64,000 bases of DNA from Methylococcus sp. EFPC2 (GTDB taxonomy: Bacteria; Pseudomonadota; Gammaproteobacteria; Methylococcales; Methylococcaceae). The stretch covers positions 310,001 to 374,000 of the forward strand of contig NZ_CP070491.1 in NCBI RefSeq assembly GCF_016925495.1, written 5' to 3'. Each line of letters starts with the position of its first letter. The stretch's first letter is position 1. Below, piece by piece: positions 25,303 to 34,647 of this stretch. The translations under genes and the position numbers were made by a program. The notes beneath the pieces are model-generated. The model saw only the letters and a list, made by a program, of their open reading frames with translations. It searched no databases and had not been told where the DNA came from.

Positions 25303-26577
25303 CTAGTGATCCAGGGACGCGAATATCTTTTCGGCCAAGTCAAGAAAATGGAAAAGTTGGTCCATGCGCGCTGCGCAAGTCGCCTGGTTTTCTCGAACGG
25401 CGGAGTGTATGGCCTGGCGGACGTAATAAAAAGCTTCATGCAACACGCTGAACAGCTCGCTCGTGCTTTCCGCATCCGTCGCGATGATGCTCAGCCATTG
25501 CTGATAGTCGTCCGAATATCCGGTTTGCCTTAGCAACAGATGCACTTTATCCATTTGCCCGCCCAATACCTGGCACGAGCAGGTTCCGTCCGCTTCGAGC
25601 TCCTGCACCAAACGATTCCATTCGGCGAGCAGCAGGCTCAATACGGAGCACAGCGAGTCGAGCTCGGTTCGGCCAACCTTGCCGTTATGGGCGGCATCGC
25701 CGTAGTCTCCGGAGCGGCGCAGCGTGCGCAACAGCGCCTGCATGACGCTGTCGTCGAGCTTGCCGTCCTGCGCTTTCATCACGACGGACAAATGATGAAG
25801 GGGATGTTTCTGCAATACGCCTAGAACGACCTCGACGACCGCGGCGATACGGCCCAGTCGGCTGATATCGGCCCCGTCGAGCTTGCGGGGGTAACCGCTG
25901 CCGTCCATGCGTTCGTGATGCTCCAGGACAGGCACGGTGAGGTCGCGGTAATTTCTGGGGCCGTACTTCAGGATCAAAAAACCGATGACCGGGTGCGCGT
26001 GCATTTGACGCCATTGCTCCGGCGTGAAATGCGCGTCCGTTTCAAACAGCGCGGTATCCAGATGCAGGCTGCCGATGTCGTGCAATAGGCCGATCCCCGC
26101 CATGGCATCCAGTTCGGACTCGCTCGCACCGCACAACTTGCCCAGCGCGATCGCGAGGCAGGCGGATTCCAGGCTGTGCTCGAATATGTCCGGCAGCTGG
26201 GCCTGCATGGTGGTCAGCTTGTTGGCCACCATCGGTTCGAGCGGCAGGCGCCCCAGGTGGGAAGCCAGTTTGGCCGCACCCACAACCCTGCGCAATACCT
26301 CGCTCAAAGGACTCGAGCTGTCCATCACGCGCCGGGCGCCCTGGACCAGGACGCTGCTGTTTACGGCGTCGGCGATGAGGATGGAATGATCGATCGGTTT
26401 CAGCAGTTTGTGTTGAAGTATCCGGTCGATTTTCTCGGCGTTTATGCGTTCGCCCTTGCCCAGCAGGGCCAAGCCGTTGCTGTTGCGGATGTCTTCGTGC
26501 ACCTGAATCTCGCGTTCGCGGCTCATTTCCGACAGGTGCCGCAGATAGTAGCGTTCGTTGGGCAGGCTGTTTTTCAT
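25303..26577 (-). CDS. HD-GYP domain phosphodiesterase
   Basis: 424 aa. The HD-GYP core is complete: H134 region (HSLESACLA), HD at 166-167 (LLHDIG), HAHP at 193-196, HHE at 220-222, and GSGYP at 226-230 followed by KLDGADI. It should hydrolyse c-di-GMP. The N-terminal ~120 residues hold the DUF3391-like segment HEDIRNSNGLALLGKGERI. The last ~160 residues are a predicted helical region without known domain. With the GGDEF-EAL protein and the heme-GGDEF protein it makes three c-di-GMP proteins in the window. It converges on the symporter gene, 5 bases apart. Confidence 0.9.
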   Translation of the reverse strand: MKNSLPNERYYLRHLSEMSREREIQVHEDIRNSNGLALLGKGERINAEKIDRILQHKLLKPIDHSILIADAVNSSVLVQGARRVMDSSSPLSEVLRRVVGAAKLASHLGRLPLEPMVANKLTTMQAQLPDIFEHSLESACLAIALGKLCGASESELDAMAGIGLLHDIGSLHLDTALFETDAHFTPEQWRQMHAHPVIGFLILKYGPRNYRDLTVPVLEHHERMDGSGYPRKLDGADISRLGRIAAVVEVVLGVLQKHPLHHLSVVMKAQDGKLDDSVMQALLRTLRRSGDYGDAAHNGKVGRTELDSLCSVLSLLLAEWNRLVQELEADGTCSCQVLGGQMDKVHLLLRQTGYSDDYQQWLSIIATDAESTSELFSVLHEAFYYVRQAIHSAVRENQATCAARMDQLFHFLDLAEKIFASLDH

Positions 26578-26720
26578 CGCACGGAATTCGAGAGCTTGGG
26601 CGGGGCCGGCTAGGCGAGGCCCGCCAGGACCAGCACGGGTTTGGAACTCACGCGTACTGCGACGGCACGCGGATCAACAAAAAAATAGAGCCGACTCGCG
26701 GAATCGGCAAATCGCCGATG

Positions 26721-26753
26721 GACGGCACCTGTCTGGGAGATTCAGGTGCCGTC
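26721..26753. terminator. Hairpin between HD-GYP gene and ychF
   Basis: GACGGCACCTG (26721-26731) and CAGGTGCCGTC (26743-26753) form a perfect 11-bp stem with an 11-nt loop. It sits 58 bases beyond the ychF stop (minus strand) and upstream of the HD-GYP gene. There is no T run on either side, so it is a stable hairpin of uncertain function rather than a classic rho-independent terminator. Confidence 0.45.
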
Positions 26754-26810
26754 GCCTTGCATCGGCCGTAGGCGGTAAAGCGGAGTGCTCTCGGACCGCC
26801 GAATATCGGG

Positions 26811-27902
26811 TCAGACGTTGAAGCGGAAATGCACCACGTCGCCGTCGTGCATGACGTATTCCTTGCCTTCCAGACGCCATTTGCCGGCGTCCTTGGCGCC
26901 CTGTTCGCCCTTGTACTGGATGAAGTCGTCGTAGGCGATGACTTCCGCGCGGATGAAGCCCTTCTCGAAGTCGGTATGGATCACGCCGGCGGACTGCGGG
27001 GCGGTGGCGCCCACGGGGATGGTCCAGGCGCGCACTTCCTTCACCCCGGCGGTGAAGTAGGTGTTGAGGTTCAGCAGCTTGTAGCCGGCGCGCACCACGC
27101 GGTTCAGTCCCGGTTCTTCCAGGCCCATTTCTTTCAGGAATTCGTCGCGGTCGGCTTCGTCGAGCTGGGCGATTTCGGCTTCTAGCGCCGCGCAGACCGG
27201 CACCACCATGGCGCCTTCCTCGGCGGCGATGGCGTGCACGCGGTCGAGCAGCGGATTGTCGTGGAAGCCGTCTTCCTGCACGTTGGCGATGTACATCGTC
27301 GGCTTGATGGTGAGCAGGAACAGGTCGCGGATCAAGGCTTGTTCATCGGCGTCCAGTCCCGCGGTGCGGGCCGGCTTGCCGGCGTCGAGATGGGCGGTCA
27401 GACGCTCCAGCACTTCCTTCTTGCGCAATTCGTCCTTGTTGCCCGACTTGGCGCTCTTGAGCACGCGCTGCAGGGCTTTTTCCACCGAGGCCATGTCGGC
27501 CAGGATCAGCTCGGTGTGGATCACGTCGATGTCGGAACCCGGGTCGACCCGGCCGGCCACGTGCACCACGTCGTCGTTCTCGAAGCAGCGCACCACGTGG
27601 GCGATGGCTTCGGTTTCACGGATGTGGGCGAGGAACTGGTTGCCCAGGCCTTCGCCCTTGGAGGCGCCGGCGACCAGGCCGGCGATGTCGACGAATTCGA
27701 TGACCGTGGGCAGCACGCGCTCGGGTTTGACGATGGCGGCCAGTGCATCCAGGCGCGGGTCCGGCACCGGTACCACGCCGGTGTTGGGCTCTATGGTGCA
27801 GAAGGGGTAGTTTTCCGCGGCGATGGCCGCCTTGGTCAGTGCGTTGAAGAGGGTGGATTTGCCGACGTTGGGGAGGCCGACGATGCCGCAGTGGAGCGCC
27901 AT
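26811..27902 (-). CDS. ychF: Redox-regulated ATPase YchF
   Basis: 363 aa, the standard length. YchF/OLA1 is an Obg-family P-loop protein that prefers ATP and binds ribosomes. G1 is [10 protein letters not shown]3 is [14 protein letters not shown], and the G4 position reads NVQE instead of the GTP-specific NKxD, which is the family hallmark. The C-terminal TGS domain holds [17 protein letters not shown] and [14 protein letters not shown]. It is a conserved housekeeping gene. Confidence 0.97.
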   Translation of the reverse strand: MALHCGIVGLPNVGKSTLFNALTKAAIAAENYPFCTIEPNTGVVPVPDPRLDALAAIVKPERVLPTVIEFVDIAGLVAGASKGEGLGNQFLAHIRETEAIAHVVRCFENDDVVHVAGRVDPGSDIDVIHTELILADMASVEKALQRVLKSAKSGNKDELRKKEVLERLTAHLDAGKPARTAGLDADEQALIRDLFLLTIKPTMYIANVQEDGFHDNPLLDRVHAIAAEEGAMVVPVCAALEAEIAQLDEADRDEFLKEMGLEEPGLNRVVRAGYKLLNLNTYFTAGVKEVRAWTIPVGATAPQSAGVIHTDFEKGFIRAEVIAYDDFIQYKGEQGAKDAGKWRLEGKEYVMHDGDVVHFRFNV

Positions 27903-28009
27903 GTTGTATTACTCGCGATGATAAAGATTAAGGGTGTGAAACGAATTGCGCCCGCTGGCCTTGCAGCCGGCGGGCGCCGATGTATGCCGCGCCCTGCGCG
28001 GCCGGAGCA

Positions 28010-29467
28010 TCAGGATTCGATGCGGTTGTAGTTGTCCTCGAAGCGGACGATGTCGTCTTCGCCCAGGTAGCTGCCGGACTGCACCTCGATGATTTCCAAG
28101 GGTATCGTGCCGGGGTTTTCCAGCCGGTGCTTGACGCCCAGCGGGATATAGGTCGACTCGTTCTCGGTGATCAAAAAGCTTTCTTCTCCGCGCGTGACCT
28201 TAGCCGTGCCCTTGACCACGACCCAGTGTTCCGCCCGGTGGTGATGCAGTTGCAGCGACAACTGGGCGCCCGGTTTCACGGTCAGGCGTTTGACCTGGTA
28301 GCGCGAGCCGTGATCGATGCCTTGATAGTCGCCCCAGGGCCTATGCACCTTCGCGTGGTAAATATGTTCCTGGCGCGATGAGCGTTTCAGGTGATCGGTC
28401 ACGGCCTTGACGTCCTGCGCGTGGTCCTTGTGCGCGACCAGCACGGCGTCGGTGGTTTCGATCACGACCAGGTCGGACACGCCCACCGTCGCCAGGAAGC
28501 GGTTTTGCGAATACAGCAGGGAGTTGTGCGTGTCTTTCTGGAACACGTCGCCCACCGTCACGTTGCCGTCGGCGTCCTGTTCGCGCACATCGCTGAGCGC
28601 CGGCCAGGACCCGAGATCGGACCAGCCCACGGCCAGCGGCAGGACCACGGCCGCCACAGCGCCCTGGCCGCCGGTGAGTTTTTCCATCACCGCGTAGTCG
28701 ATGGAATCGCTGGGGCAGGCCCCGAAGCTGGCCTTGTCGGCGCGGATGAAGTCGCCGTCGCGTTTGCCCTGGGTGAGGGCCAGTTCGCAAGCCTGCGCGA
28801 TGTCCGGGCGGAAGCGGCGTATCTGTTCCAGCCATACCGATGCCCGCAGCACGAACAAGCCGCTGTTCCACAAATAGTCGCCGGTGGCCAGATAGCTCGC
28901 CGCGGTGAGGGCGTCGGGCTTTTCCACGAAGGCGTTCAGCTCGTAAGCGTCGCCGCCGAGGTCTGCGCCCTTGCGGATATAGCCATAGCCCGTTTCGGGC
29001 TTGTCGGGCACGATGCCGAACGTGACCACCGCGCCGTCCGCCGCGCGTTGCGCGGCGTCGAGCAGGCGCTGGCGGAATCCGGCGGTGTCTTCGATATGAT
29101 GATCCGAGGGCATCACCACCAGGATGGGATCGTCGCCCGCCGCCAGGGCGGTCGCCGCGGCGAGGGTCAGCGCGGGCGCGGTGTTGCGGCCGGCCGGCTC
29201 CAGCACGATGCCGGCATGGTCATAGCCCATCTGGCGCAATTGTTCGGCGACCAGGAAGCGGTGCAATTCGTTGCACACGACCAAAGGCGCACGCAAGCCG
29301 ATCCCGGCACCCACCTCCATGTCCGCCACCCGGGCAACGGTGTCCTGCAGCAGGGTCTTGTCGCCGACGAAGGTCAGAAATTGTTTGGGATAGGCTTCGC
29401 GCGAATAAGGCCAAAGCCGGGTGCCGGAACCACCCGAGAGTATGACCGGTTGAACGATGAGCGTCAT
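28010..29467 (-). CDS. Mannose-1-phosphate guanylyltransferase/mannose-6-phosphate isomerase
   Basis: About 485 aa from the ATG at 29467; the longer frame upstream is not homologous. The N-terminal nucleotidyltransferase domain starts VILSGGSGTRLWPYSRE, with the FVEKPD sugar-binding motif near the middle. The C-terminal type II isomerase cupin reads LQLHHHRAEHWVVVKG. It makes GDP-mannose from fructose-6-phosphate (with phosphomannomutase) for polysaccharide or LPS synthesis. AlgA, ManC and XanB share this layout. Its neighbour waaA supports an envelope role. Confidence 0.94.
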   Translation of the reverse strand: MTLIVQPVILSGGSGTRLWPYSREAYPKQFLTFVGDKTLLQDTVARVADMEVGAGIGLRAPLVVCNELHRFLVAEQLRQMGYDHAGIVLEPAGRNTAPALTLAAATALAAGDDPILVVMPSDHHIEDTAGFRQRLLDAAQRAADGAVVTFGIVPDKPETGYGYIRKGADLGGDAYELNAFVEKPDALTAASYLATGDYLWNSGLFVLRASVWLEQIRRFRPDIAQACELALTQGKRDGDFIRADKASFGACPSDSIDYAVMEKLTGGQGAVAAVVLPLAVGWSDLGSWPALSDVREQDADGNVTVGDVFQKDTHNSLLYSQNRFLATVGVSDLVVIETTDAVLVAHKDHAQDVKAVTDHLKRSSRQEHIYHAKVHRPWGDYQGIDHGSRYQVKRLTVKPGAQLSLQLHHHRAEHWVVVKGTAKVTRGEESFLITENESTYIPLGVKHRLENPGTIPLEIIEVQSGSYLGEDDIVRFEDNYNRIES

Positions 29468-29568
29468 GGCTGGAAAAAACTCCTGGGCTGGGCGTGGGGA
29501 TCCGTTATCAAAACGCGCGCCAGTATAGCCGAGCGCTTCCCCCGCAACCAAACGGTCAGCAAGTCCGT

Positions 29569-30834
29569 TCAGGCCGTATCCAGCAGCTCGACCAGGAGTG
29601 CGACGGTACGGTCCAGCGCTCCGCGTCCCGATTCGGCGGCGGCGCGGGCCTGCTCGCCGGCCTGTCTGTGCGACGCATCGTCGGCCAACCACCGTTCCGC
29701 CTGCGCCGCCAACTCCCCGGCATCGGCGACTTGCACCGCGCCGCCGGCTTCGAGCAAGGCGGTGGCGATTTCCCAGATCTCGTTGGTATGCGGGCCGAAC
29801 AGCACCGGCACTCCGAGGGTCGCGGGCTCGAGCAGGTTGTGGCCACCCACGGCCACCAGGCTGCCGCCGACGAAGGTGACGTCGGCGGCGGCGTAGAACA
29901 GCCGCAGTTCGCCCAGGGTGTCCAGCAGGAAGATATCCGCATCGAACGCCGGCAAATGTTCGTTGCGTCGGGTCACGCTGTAGCCCGCCGCCACTGCGAG
30001 TGCATGTACGGGGTCGAAGCGCTCGGGGTGGCGCGGCACCAGGACCAGCAGGAGGTCGGGAAAACGCGCGCGCAACTGGGCAAAAGCCGACAGCACCTGC
30101 GCCTCCTCGCCGTCATGCGTGCTGGCCGCGATCAGTACCGGGCGCGCGCCGAACAACTCAGCCCGCAAGGCCGCCCCTCGTGTGGCCAGGTCGGCCGGGA
30201 GTTCCATGTCGTATTTCAGGTTACCGGTGACGATGACGCTTTCCGGGCGCGCGCCCAGGCTCAGGAAACGGGCCGCATCGGCTTCGGTCTGCGCGGCGAT
30301 GAGGCGGACGGCGTGCAGGCTGGGCCGCGTCAGCGCGGGCAGGCGGGCGTAGCCGCGCGCCGATCTTTCCGATAGACAGGCGTTGGCAATGGCCAGAGGG
30401 ATTTTGCGCTCCGCGCAACCATGGTAGAGATTGGGCCAGATCTCGGTTTCCATGACCACCGCCAGCGCGGGCCGGAAATGGTCGAAAAAACGTCCGACCG
30501 CGTCGGGCATGTCGTAGGGCAGATAGACGTGATCGACCGAATCGCCCAGTACCGTCCGCACCCGCGCAGAGCCGGTGGGCGTGGTGGTGGTCACCAGGAC
30601 GCGGCGATCGGGATAGCGTTTCTGCAACTCACGAATCAATGGAAACGCCGCCTCCGCTTCGCCGACCGAAACCGCATGCAGCCATATCGAGCCCTGGCGC
30701 GCCGGCCCCGCATAAAAACCGAAACGCTCCGCCCAGCGTTCGCGATATTCCGGCAAGCGCCTCCCCCGCCAGGCCAGCCGGCCCAGGATGAAAGGAGTGA
30801 ACGAGTAGAACAGGGCGGAATAGACTAAACGCAT
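29569..30834 (-). CDS. waaA: 3-deoxy-D-manno-octulosonic acid (Kdo) transferase
   Basis: About 421 aa from the ATG at 30834 (MRLVYSALFY). It is a membrane-associated GT-B glycosyltransferase that adds Kdo to lipid A precursor. Family motifs are present: WLHAVSVGE with the catalytic Glu, METEIWPNL, NLKYDM, VPRHPERF, and GGSLVAVGGHNLLEPA. The N-terminal hydrophobic segment is the membrane anchor. The frame can be extended to 30867, but those residues are not conserved. Its presence shows a Gram-negative outer membrane. Confidence 0.95.
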   Translation of the reverse strand: MRLVYSALFYSFTPFILGRLAWRGRRLPEYRERWAERFGFYAGPARQGSIWLHAVSVGEAEAAFPLIRELQKRYPDRRVLVTTTTPTGSARVRTVLGDSVDHVYLPYDMPDAVGRFFDHFRPALAVVMETEIWPNLYHGCAERKIPLAIANACLSERSARGYARLPALTRPSLHAVRLIAAQTEADAARFLSLGARPESVIVTGNLKYDMELPADLATRGAALRAELFGARPVLIAASTHDGEEAQVLSAFAQLRARFPDLLLVLVPRHPERFDPVHALAVAAGYSVTRRNEHLPAFDADIFLLDTLGELRLFYAAADVTFVGGSLVAVGGHNLLEPATLGVPVLFGPHTNEIWEIATALLEAGGAVQVADAGELAAQAERWLADDASHRQAGEQARAAAESGRGALDRTVALLVELLDTA

Positions 30835-30890
30835 GGGCGCGGACTTCTTGCGAGAGACAGCGGGCACCGTATCGGCTAGCGATTAAGCGG

Positions 30891-31727
30891 TCAACTCCGA
30901 TGCGGCGTCGGCGGAAGCAAACACCCGAATTTGCCGTTGCGCGTGATGCCGACAGACCAGCGGGACCACCCCTGAGCGCGGAGGTCTTCGACATCCATGC
31001 GCACCCCTGCCAACTGCATTTCACGCAGTCCGGCCCAGCTTGCCGGGCGATGAGGCAATACCCAGATAACTTCGTCGAACTTGCCTAGTTCGGCCAGCCA
31101 GCGAGCCGGAAACAGCGGCAAAGCTTCGAAGGCCAGCCACATGGCGGCCACGACCGTGGCATCTTTCGCCGACGTGGGGGCTTTGCCGCCGGCGACGGTC
31201 GCGCCGGATTTCAGCGCTCCGGGGTCCCAACCCAGGGAGCCGACGTTATCGGCGTTGAGCCAGGGGCCGAGGAGGGCTTCCCGTACACTGGTTTCCAAAC
31301 TTGCCCGTACGACAGGCAGCAGTTTGCGCACTGCCGCAAAGAGTTTGAGGCCGCCTGCGGTCATGTCCAGCTTGGTTTCGGCCAAACTCACGCCTTTCTT
31401 GCCCGCTACTTCGTACCAGTAAGCCTCCAGCCATTCCCGTTCCCCGGCGTTGGCCGTGCGCATCTGCTCGCGGTAGCGCTCGCGGAGGTAGCCCTTGATC
31501 GTGTCGGCCCAGTTCAATTCCGGGGCTCGCTCACGGTCGACGAGATAGTCGCCGAGCACGCCCAGCAAGTCCCCCCAGGACAGGCCGGCCAAACAGGCAC
31601 TCCCGTCGCTTTCCCGCCAATGCAGCGTGGCCGACGGCTTGCCCCGCGAGGCGACGATCCGTAAAAGGCCGAAGGAAGCGAGTTGGGCTTGCGGATTGGT
31701 GATGTTCAGACCGCTCAGCTCGATCAT
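30891..31727 (-). CDS. csb3: Type I-G CRISPR protein Csb3-like (Cas3-linked)
   Basis: 278 aa from the ATG at 31727, which overlaps the cas3 stop (ATGA). The protein begins MIELSGLNITNPQAQLASFG and contains a conserved-looking WLAFEALPLFPARWLAELG segment that recalls the Csx17/Csb3 family of type I-U/I-G loci. It may be the Csb3 subunit or the family annotated beside Cas3 in such systems. Its role is not established; a Cas8-like function is possible, because no larger Cas8/Csx17 gene is present. The assignment rests on position and weak similarity. The CDS is last in the cas operon and ends 56 bases before the waaA start codon. Confidence 0.7.
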   Translation of the reverse strand: MIELSGLNITNPQAQLASFGLLRIVASRGKPSATLHWRESDGSACLAGLSWGDLLGVLGDYLVDRERAPELNWADTIKGYLRERYREQMRTANAGEREWLEAYWYEVAGKKGVSLAETKLDMTAGGLKLFAAVRKLLPVVRASLETSVREALLGPWLNADNVGSLGWDPGALKSGATVAGGKAPTSAKDATVVAAMWLAFEALPLFPARWLAELGKFDEVIWVLPHRPASWAGLREMQLAGVRMDVEDLRAQGWSRWSVGITRNGKFGCLLPPTPHRS

Positions 31728-34099
31728 GCAGCCCCCTCGGCTTCGGCCCGCGAGCGCGCCCAGTCCGCCAGCCGCACCAGTGTCTCCAGATAGGTAAGAC
31801 CCCAAAGGCCGAACTGCTCGTTCAAGCGGGCGTAGCGGTCGGCCCAGCTTGCGCCGCCCGCCGCCGCCCAATGCTGCGGGTCGGGGCGTGCGGACAGCCA
31901 GCAACGCCCCCGGCCGTGATGGGTGGCCACCAGATAGCCGATCAGTTCATCCGTCGCGGCCAAGCCGGCCGCGCTGGCGATTTCGTGGCGCCAGCCGGCG
32001 GGCAAACCTGATAGCGACCGGGCCAGCCGGGCTTGTTCGCGGCTGCGCGCGCGGGATTTGGCGAGTTTTTCCATGCCCGTGGCGCCCAGGGCCAGTTGGA
32101 AACGATCGTCCGCCTTGCCTATGTCATGCCACAGCGCCGCCCGGCAGACCGCCTCGGCCAGGTCGTCGCTCAAAACCGGGGGGATGAATCGGCGCGCGTA
32201 CTCGGCCACCCCGCGCGAGTGTTCGTCCAGCCCGACCTCCACGCCGGTCAGCCTTTCCGGTTCCGGCGCGCCGTAAATCACCGCCACGCCGCCGGGATAA
32301 TCCTGCAGGCGCCAGGATTGCTCGGGTCTTATGCCCGCCAAGGCCAGCAACTCGTCATCGTCGATCGGCTCCCATTCATGGGTGTAGGCCGCCAGCCAAT
32401 CGGCGGCCTCCGCTTGCAGGGCCGGGTGTATGCGGGTGCGAAACGGCGTGTCGCCCAGGTCGCTCACCGGTTCGCCGCTATCCGGCGCCCAACCCCAGGC
32501 ATCGCAGCCGCCGTAGTTCGCCGGGACGATCAGCGTGGCGCCGGCGTGTAGCCTCGTTTCGGCGCCGGGGCTGACGCGGCCGTTGTCGCCGTCCCAACGG
32601 GCGACGGGACGATTTGGGTGACGGCTGTTCAGCCATTCCCTCAGTTCCCATACCGGCAGGGTCAGGGTTTCGCGGCTTGCCGGCGGCAAGGCGCGCAAAT
32701 AGGCATCCCAGTGGGTGGGATCGGCCGGCATGTCGGCGCGCCAGACGATGGCCGCTTCGGCACTGGAGGCATAACCGCGCAGCCAGGGCGCGATGTCGAT
32801 AGTGGCGGCAGTGCTGGTTTGCGCCAGCAAGCGCAGGTCCGCTGAACCCAGCATGGGATAATCCGGTTCCGCTTCCGCCGGCAGCTCGGCATCGCGCAAG
32901 GCCAGGGGCGACAGGTCGAGTTGTCTGGACTTGCCGGCCCGCGCCGTGAGCCAGTTCCAGGCGGTTTTCATATCGTCGCCATAGACCGGGTCGATTTCGC
33001 GCGCCGACTTGGCATGCACGATCTCGATGGACGCTGTCGGCAATTCGCCGGCCCGGTTCACGCGCCCGGCGCGTTGTAGCAAGGCGGACAGCGGCGCGCT
33101 TTCCGTCACCAGGGCGTCGAAATCGAAATCCGCGCCGACCTCGATGGTTTGCGTCGCCACCGCGAACAAGGTCGCCCGGCCCTTGGCGCGGGCACCGGCT
33201 TCCAGGCGGGGTAAAAATTCGGCCAGCAGGCGTTCGCGATCCGGCCGGCGTATGCGCCCGGTGATCAGGCACGTTTCGCCGTGGGCGGCCAAGGCTTCCG
33301 CCACCTGACGGGCGGTACGCACCCGGTTGCAGACGACGGCCACCACGCCGGCTTCGGCCGCGCGCAGCGCCAGTGCCCGTTCGCACAGGGTTTGCACCAG
33401 CGCCTCGCGGGAGCATTCCCTCAAGGTCGCGAGCTTGGGCGCGGCCAGCTTTTGCCGCAGGGCCGCACAGGCGTAATCGGTTTCGTCCAGGGCAAAGCCA
33501 AGGCCGCCGCGCGGCGTGGCGCTGAGCAGCAGCGTCCGCCAGGGCAAGCCCAAGCCGTCGGCGCGCAGCCGGGCGATGCTTTCCAGCAGGGCGGCGAAAG
33601 GCGCCGCGATGTGGGCCTCGTCCAGCACCAGCAAGGCGTCGTTGCCGGCCAGGGCGGCATGGATGGGCGCGACGTGCCGGGACGAACCGTAAGCGCGGAA
33701 CAGCAGGCGCGAGCCCAATTGGTCGACCGTGGTGGTGATGACGGCCGGGGCGAGCGGGTCGGTCACGCCGGGGTCGTCAAGGTCCAGCCCGCCGTGCAGC
33801 GCGGCCAGTTGCAAGCCGGGCACTGCCGTGCGCAACGTTTCCGCCTGGCGCGCCACTTGGTCCACCACCACCTGGCGATCCACACACCAATAGAGCCGGG
33901 TGGGAACGCCGGGGAAACTCCGGATTCGCGCCCAGGCCCAGGTGTCCAGCAGCGTGGTTTTGCCGCTGGCGGTGGGCAGGCTAAGACTGTCGGGCCAGTG
34001 GCCGTCCGCCAGCGCTTGCGCCAGGCGGATCTGCCAGGGGTAGGGCGCGCGGTCCCGTAGCGTTTGGTACCAGTCGAAGAAGGCGGGGGCGGCGGTCAT
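31724..34099 (-). CDS. cas3: Type I-G (I-U) CRISPR helicase-nuclease Cas3
   Basis: 791 aa. The superfamily 2 helicase comes first: Walker A PTASGKT (42-48), motif II DEAH (160-163), then QTIEVGADFDFDALVTE and LQRAGRVNR (motif VI). The HD nuclease is at the C-terminus, with WHDIGKAD (H658, D659) and ATHHGRGR. Helicase-then-HD order is typical of type I-U/I-G Cas3, in contrast to the HD-first order of other subtypes. It unwinds and degrades target DNA once the Cascade complex has bound. It starts 86 bases after the array, and its stop overlaps the csb3 start. Confidence 0.93.
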   Translation of the reverse strand: MTAAPAFFDWYQTLRDRAPYPWQIRLAQALADGHWPDSLSLPTASGKTTLLDTWAWARIRSFPGVPTRLYWCVDRQVVVDQVARQAETLRTAVPGLQLAALHGGLDLDDPGVTDPLAPAVITTTVDQLGSRLLFRAYGSSRHVAPIHAALAGNDALLVLDEAHIAAPFAALLESIARLRADGLGLPWRTLLLSATPRGGLGFALDETDYACAALRQKLAAPKLATLRECSREALVQTLCERALALRAAEAGVVAVVCNRVRTARQVAEALAAHGETCLITGRIRRPDRERLLAEFLPRLEAGARAKGRATLFAVATQTIEVGADFDFDALVTESAPLSALLQRAGRVNRAGELPTASIEIVHAKSAREIDPVYGDDMKTAWNWLTARAGKSRQLDLSPLALRDAELPAEAEPDYPMLGSADLRLLAQTSTAATIDIAPWLRGYASSAEAAIVWRADMPADPTHWDAYLRALPPASRETLTLPVWELREWLNSRHPNRPVARWDGDNGRVSPGAETRLHAGATLIVPANYGGCDAWGWAPDSGEPVSDLGDTPFRTRIHPALQAEAADWLAAYTHEWEPIDDDELLALAGIRPEQSWRLQDYPGGVAVIYGAPEPERLTGVEVGLDEHSRGVAEYARRFIPPVLSDDLAEAVCRAALWHDIGKADDRFQLALGATGMEKLAKSRARSREQARLARSLSGLPAGWRHEIASAAGLAATDELIGYLVATHHGRGRCWLSARPDPQHWAAAGGASWADRYARLNEQFGLWGLTYLETLVRLADWARSRAEAEGAA

Positions 34100-34185
34100 C
34101 GTGGGCGGCTTTCCTTGTGAGTGGTTGCGTCCGTTTGGCGGAAATTATGCCCGGAGGCGAGCCTCGATACGAGTGAACCGGAACG

Positions 34186-34505
34186 GGGAAACGCAGCGCT
34201 CTCCGGAGAGAGCGCGGTAACGCCAGGCGGAGCCGTGGTCGGTTTGCTCGCCCTGCCTTCAACGCAGCGCTCCCCGAAGAGAGCGCGGTAACGCGGCTGA
34301 CCCGGCGCGGCCGGGCCTGCCAGTCGGCTTCAACGCAGCGCTCCCCGAAGAGAGCGCGGTAACGCCGAGTGCGGCGAACAAGGCCTGGTTGGCCCAGGCT
34401 TCAACGCAGCGCTCCCCGAAGAGAGCGCGGTAACATCTCTGCGACCAATCCAGCGCCGAGTAGAAATTCCTTCAACGCAGCGCTCCCCGAAGAGAGCGCG
34501 GTAAC
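34186..34505 (-). CRISPR. Five-repeat CRISPR array inside the cas operon
   Basis: Four identical 36-nt repeats lie at 34257-34292, 34328-34363, 34399-34434 and 34470-34505. On the + strand they start CTTCAACGCAGCGCT and end GAGAGCGCGGTAAC. A fifth, degenerate copy is at 34186-34221; its first four bases and three internal ones differ. All four spacers are exactly 35 nt. Read on the minus strand the repeat starts GTTACC, contains a GCGCTC/GAGCGC stem and ends GTTGAAG, a usual type I 5' handle. The degenerate copy is then at the leader-distal end. So the array is read in the same direction as the cas genes on both sides. Confidence 0.97.
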
Positions 34506-34647
34506 CGGCATCGTCCAAATGCTCCGAAAGCTTGGTTATTTTGCCGCAGATTCGCGAAGCCGGCGTATTAGGGTTGCCGACCATCACCCGGCCGCGGTCT
34601 GCCGCGCCCGGACTGCATTTCGGACTGCGCGAAACTTCCCGCCTATT
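34506..34647 (-). promoter_or_regulatory. Putative CRISPR leader
   Basis: 142 bases between the csb2 stop and the first (leader-proximal) repeat on the minus strand. It contains a TTATTTTG patch near 34535-34542 but no clear promoter. The array could be transcribed from here or by read-through from csb1-csb2. Its leader role is inferred from the array polarity. Confidence 0.5.

Noticed and set aside
34141-34185. A sixth, more degenerate CRISPR repeat left of 34186
   Set aside because: Only a few bases match the repeat consensus and the 35-nt spacing is not kept.
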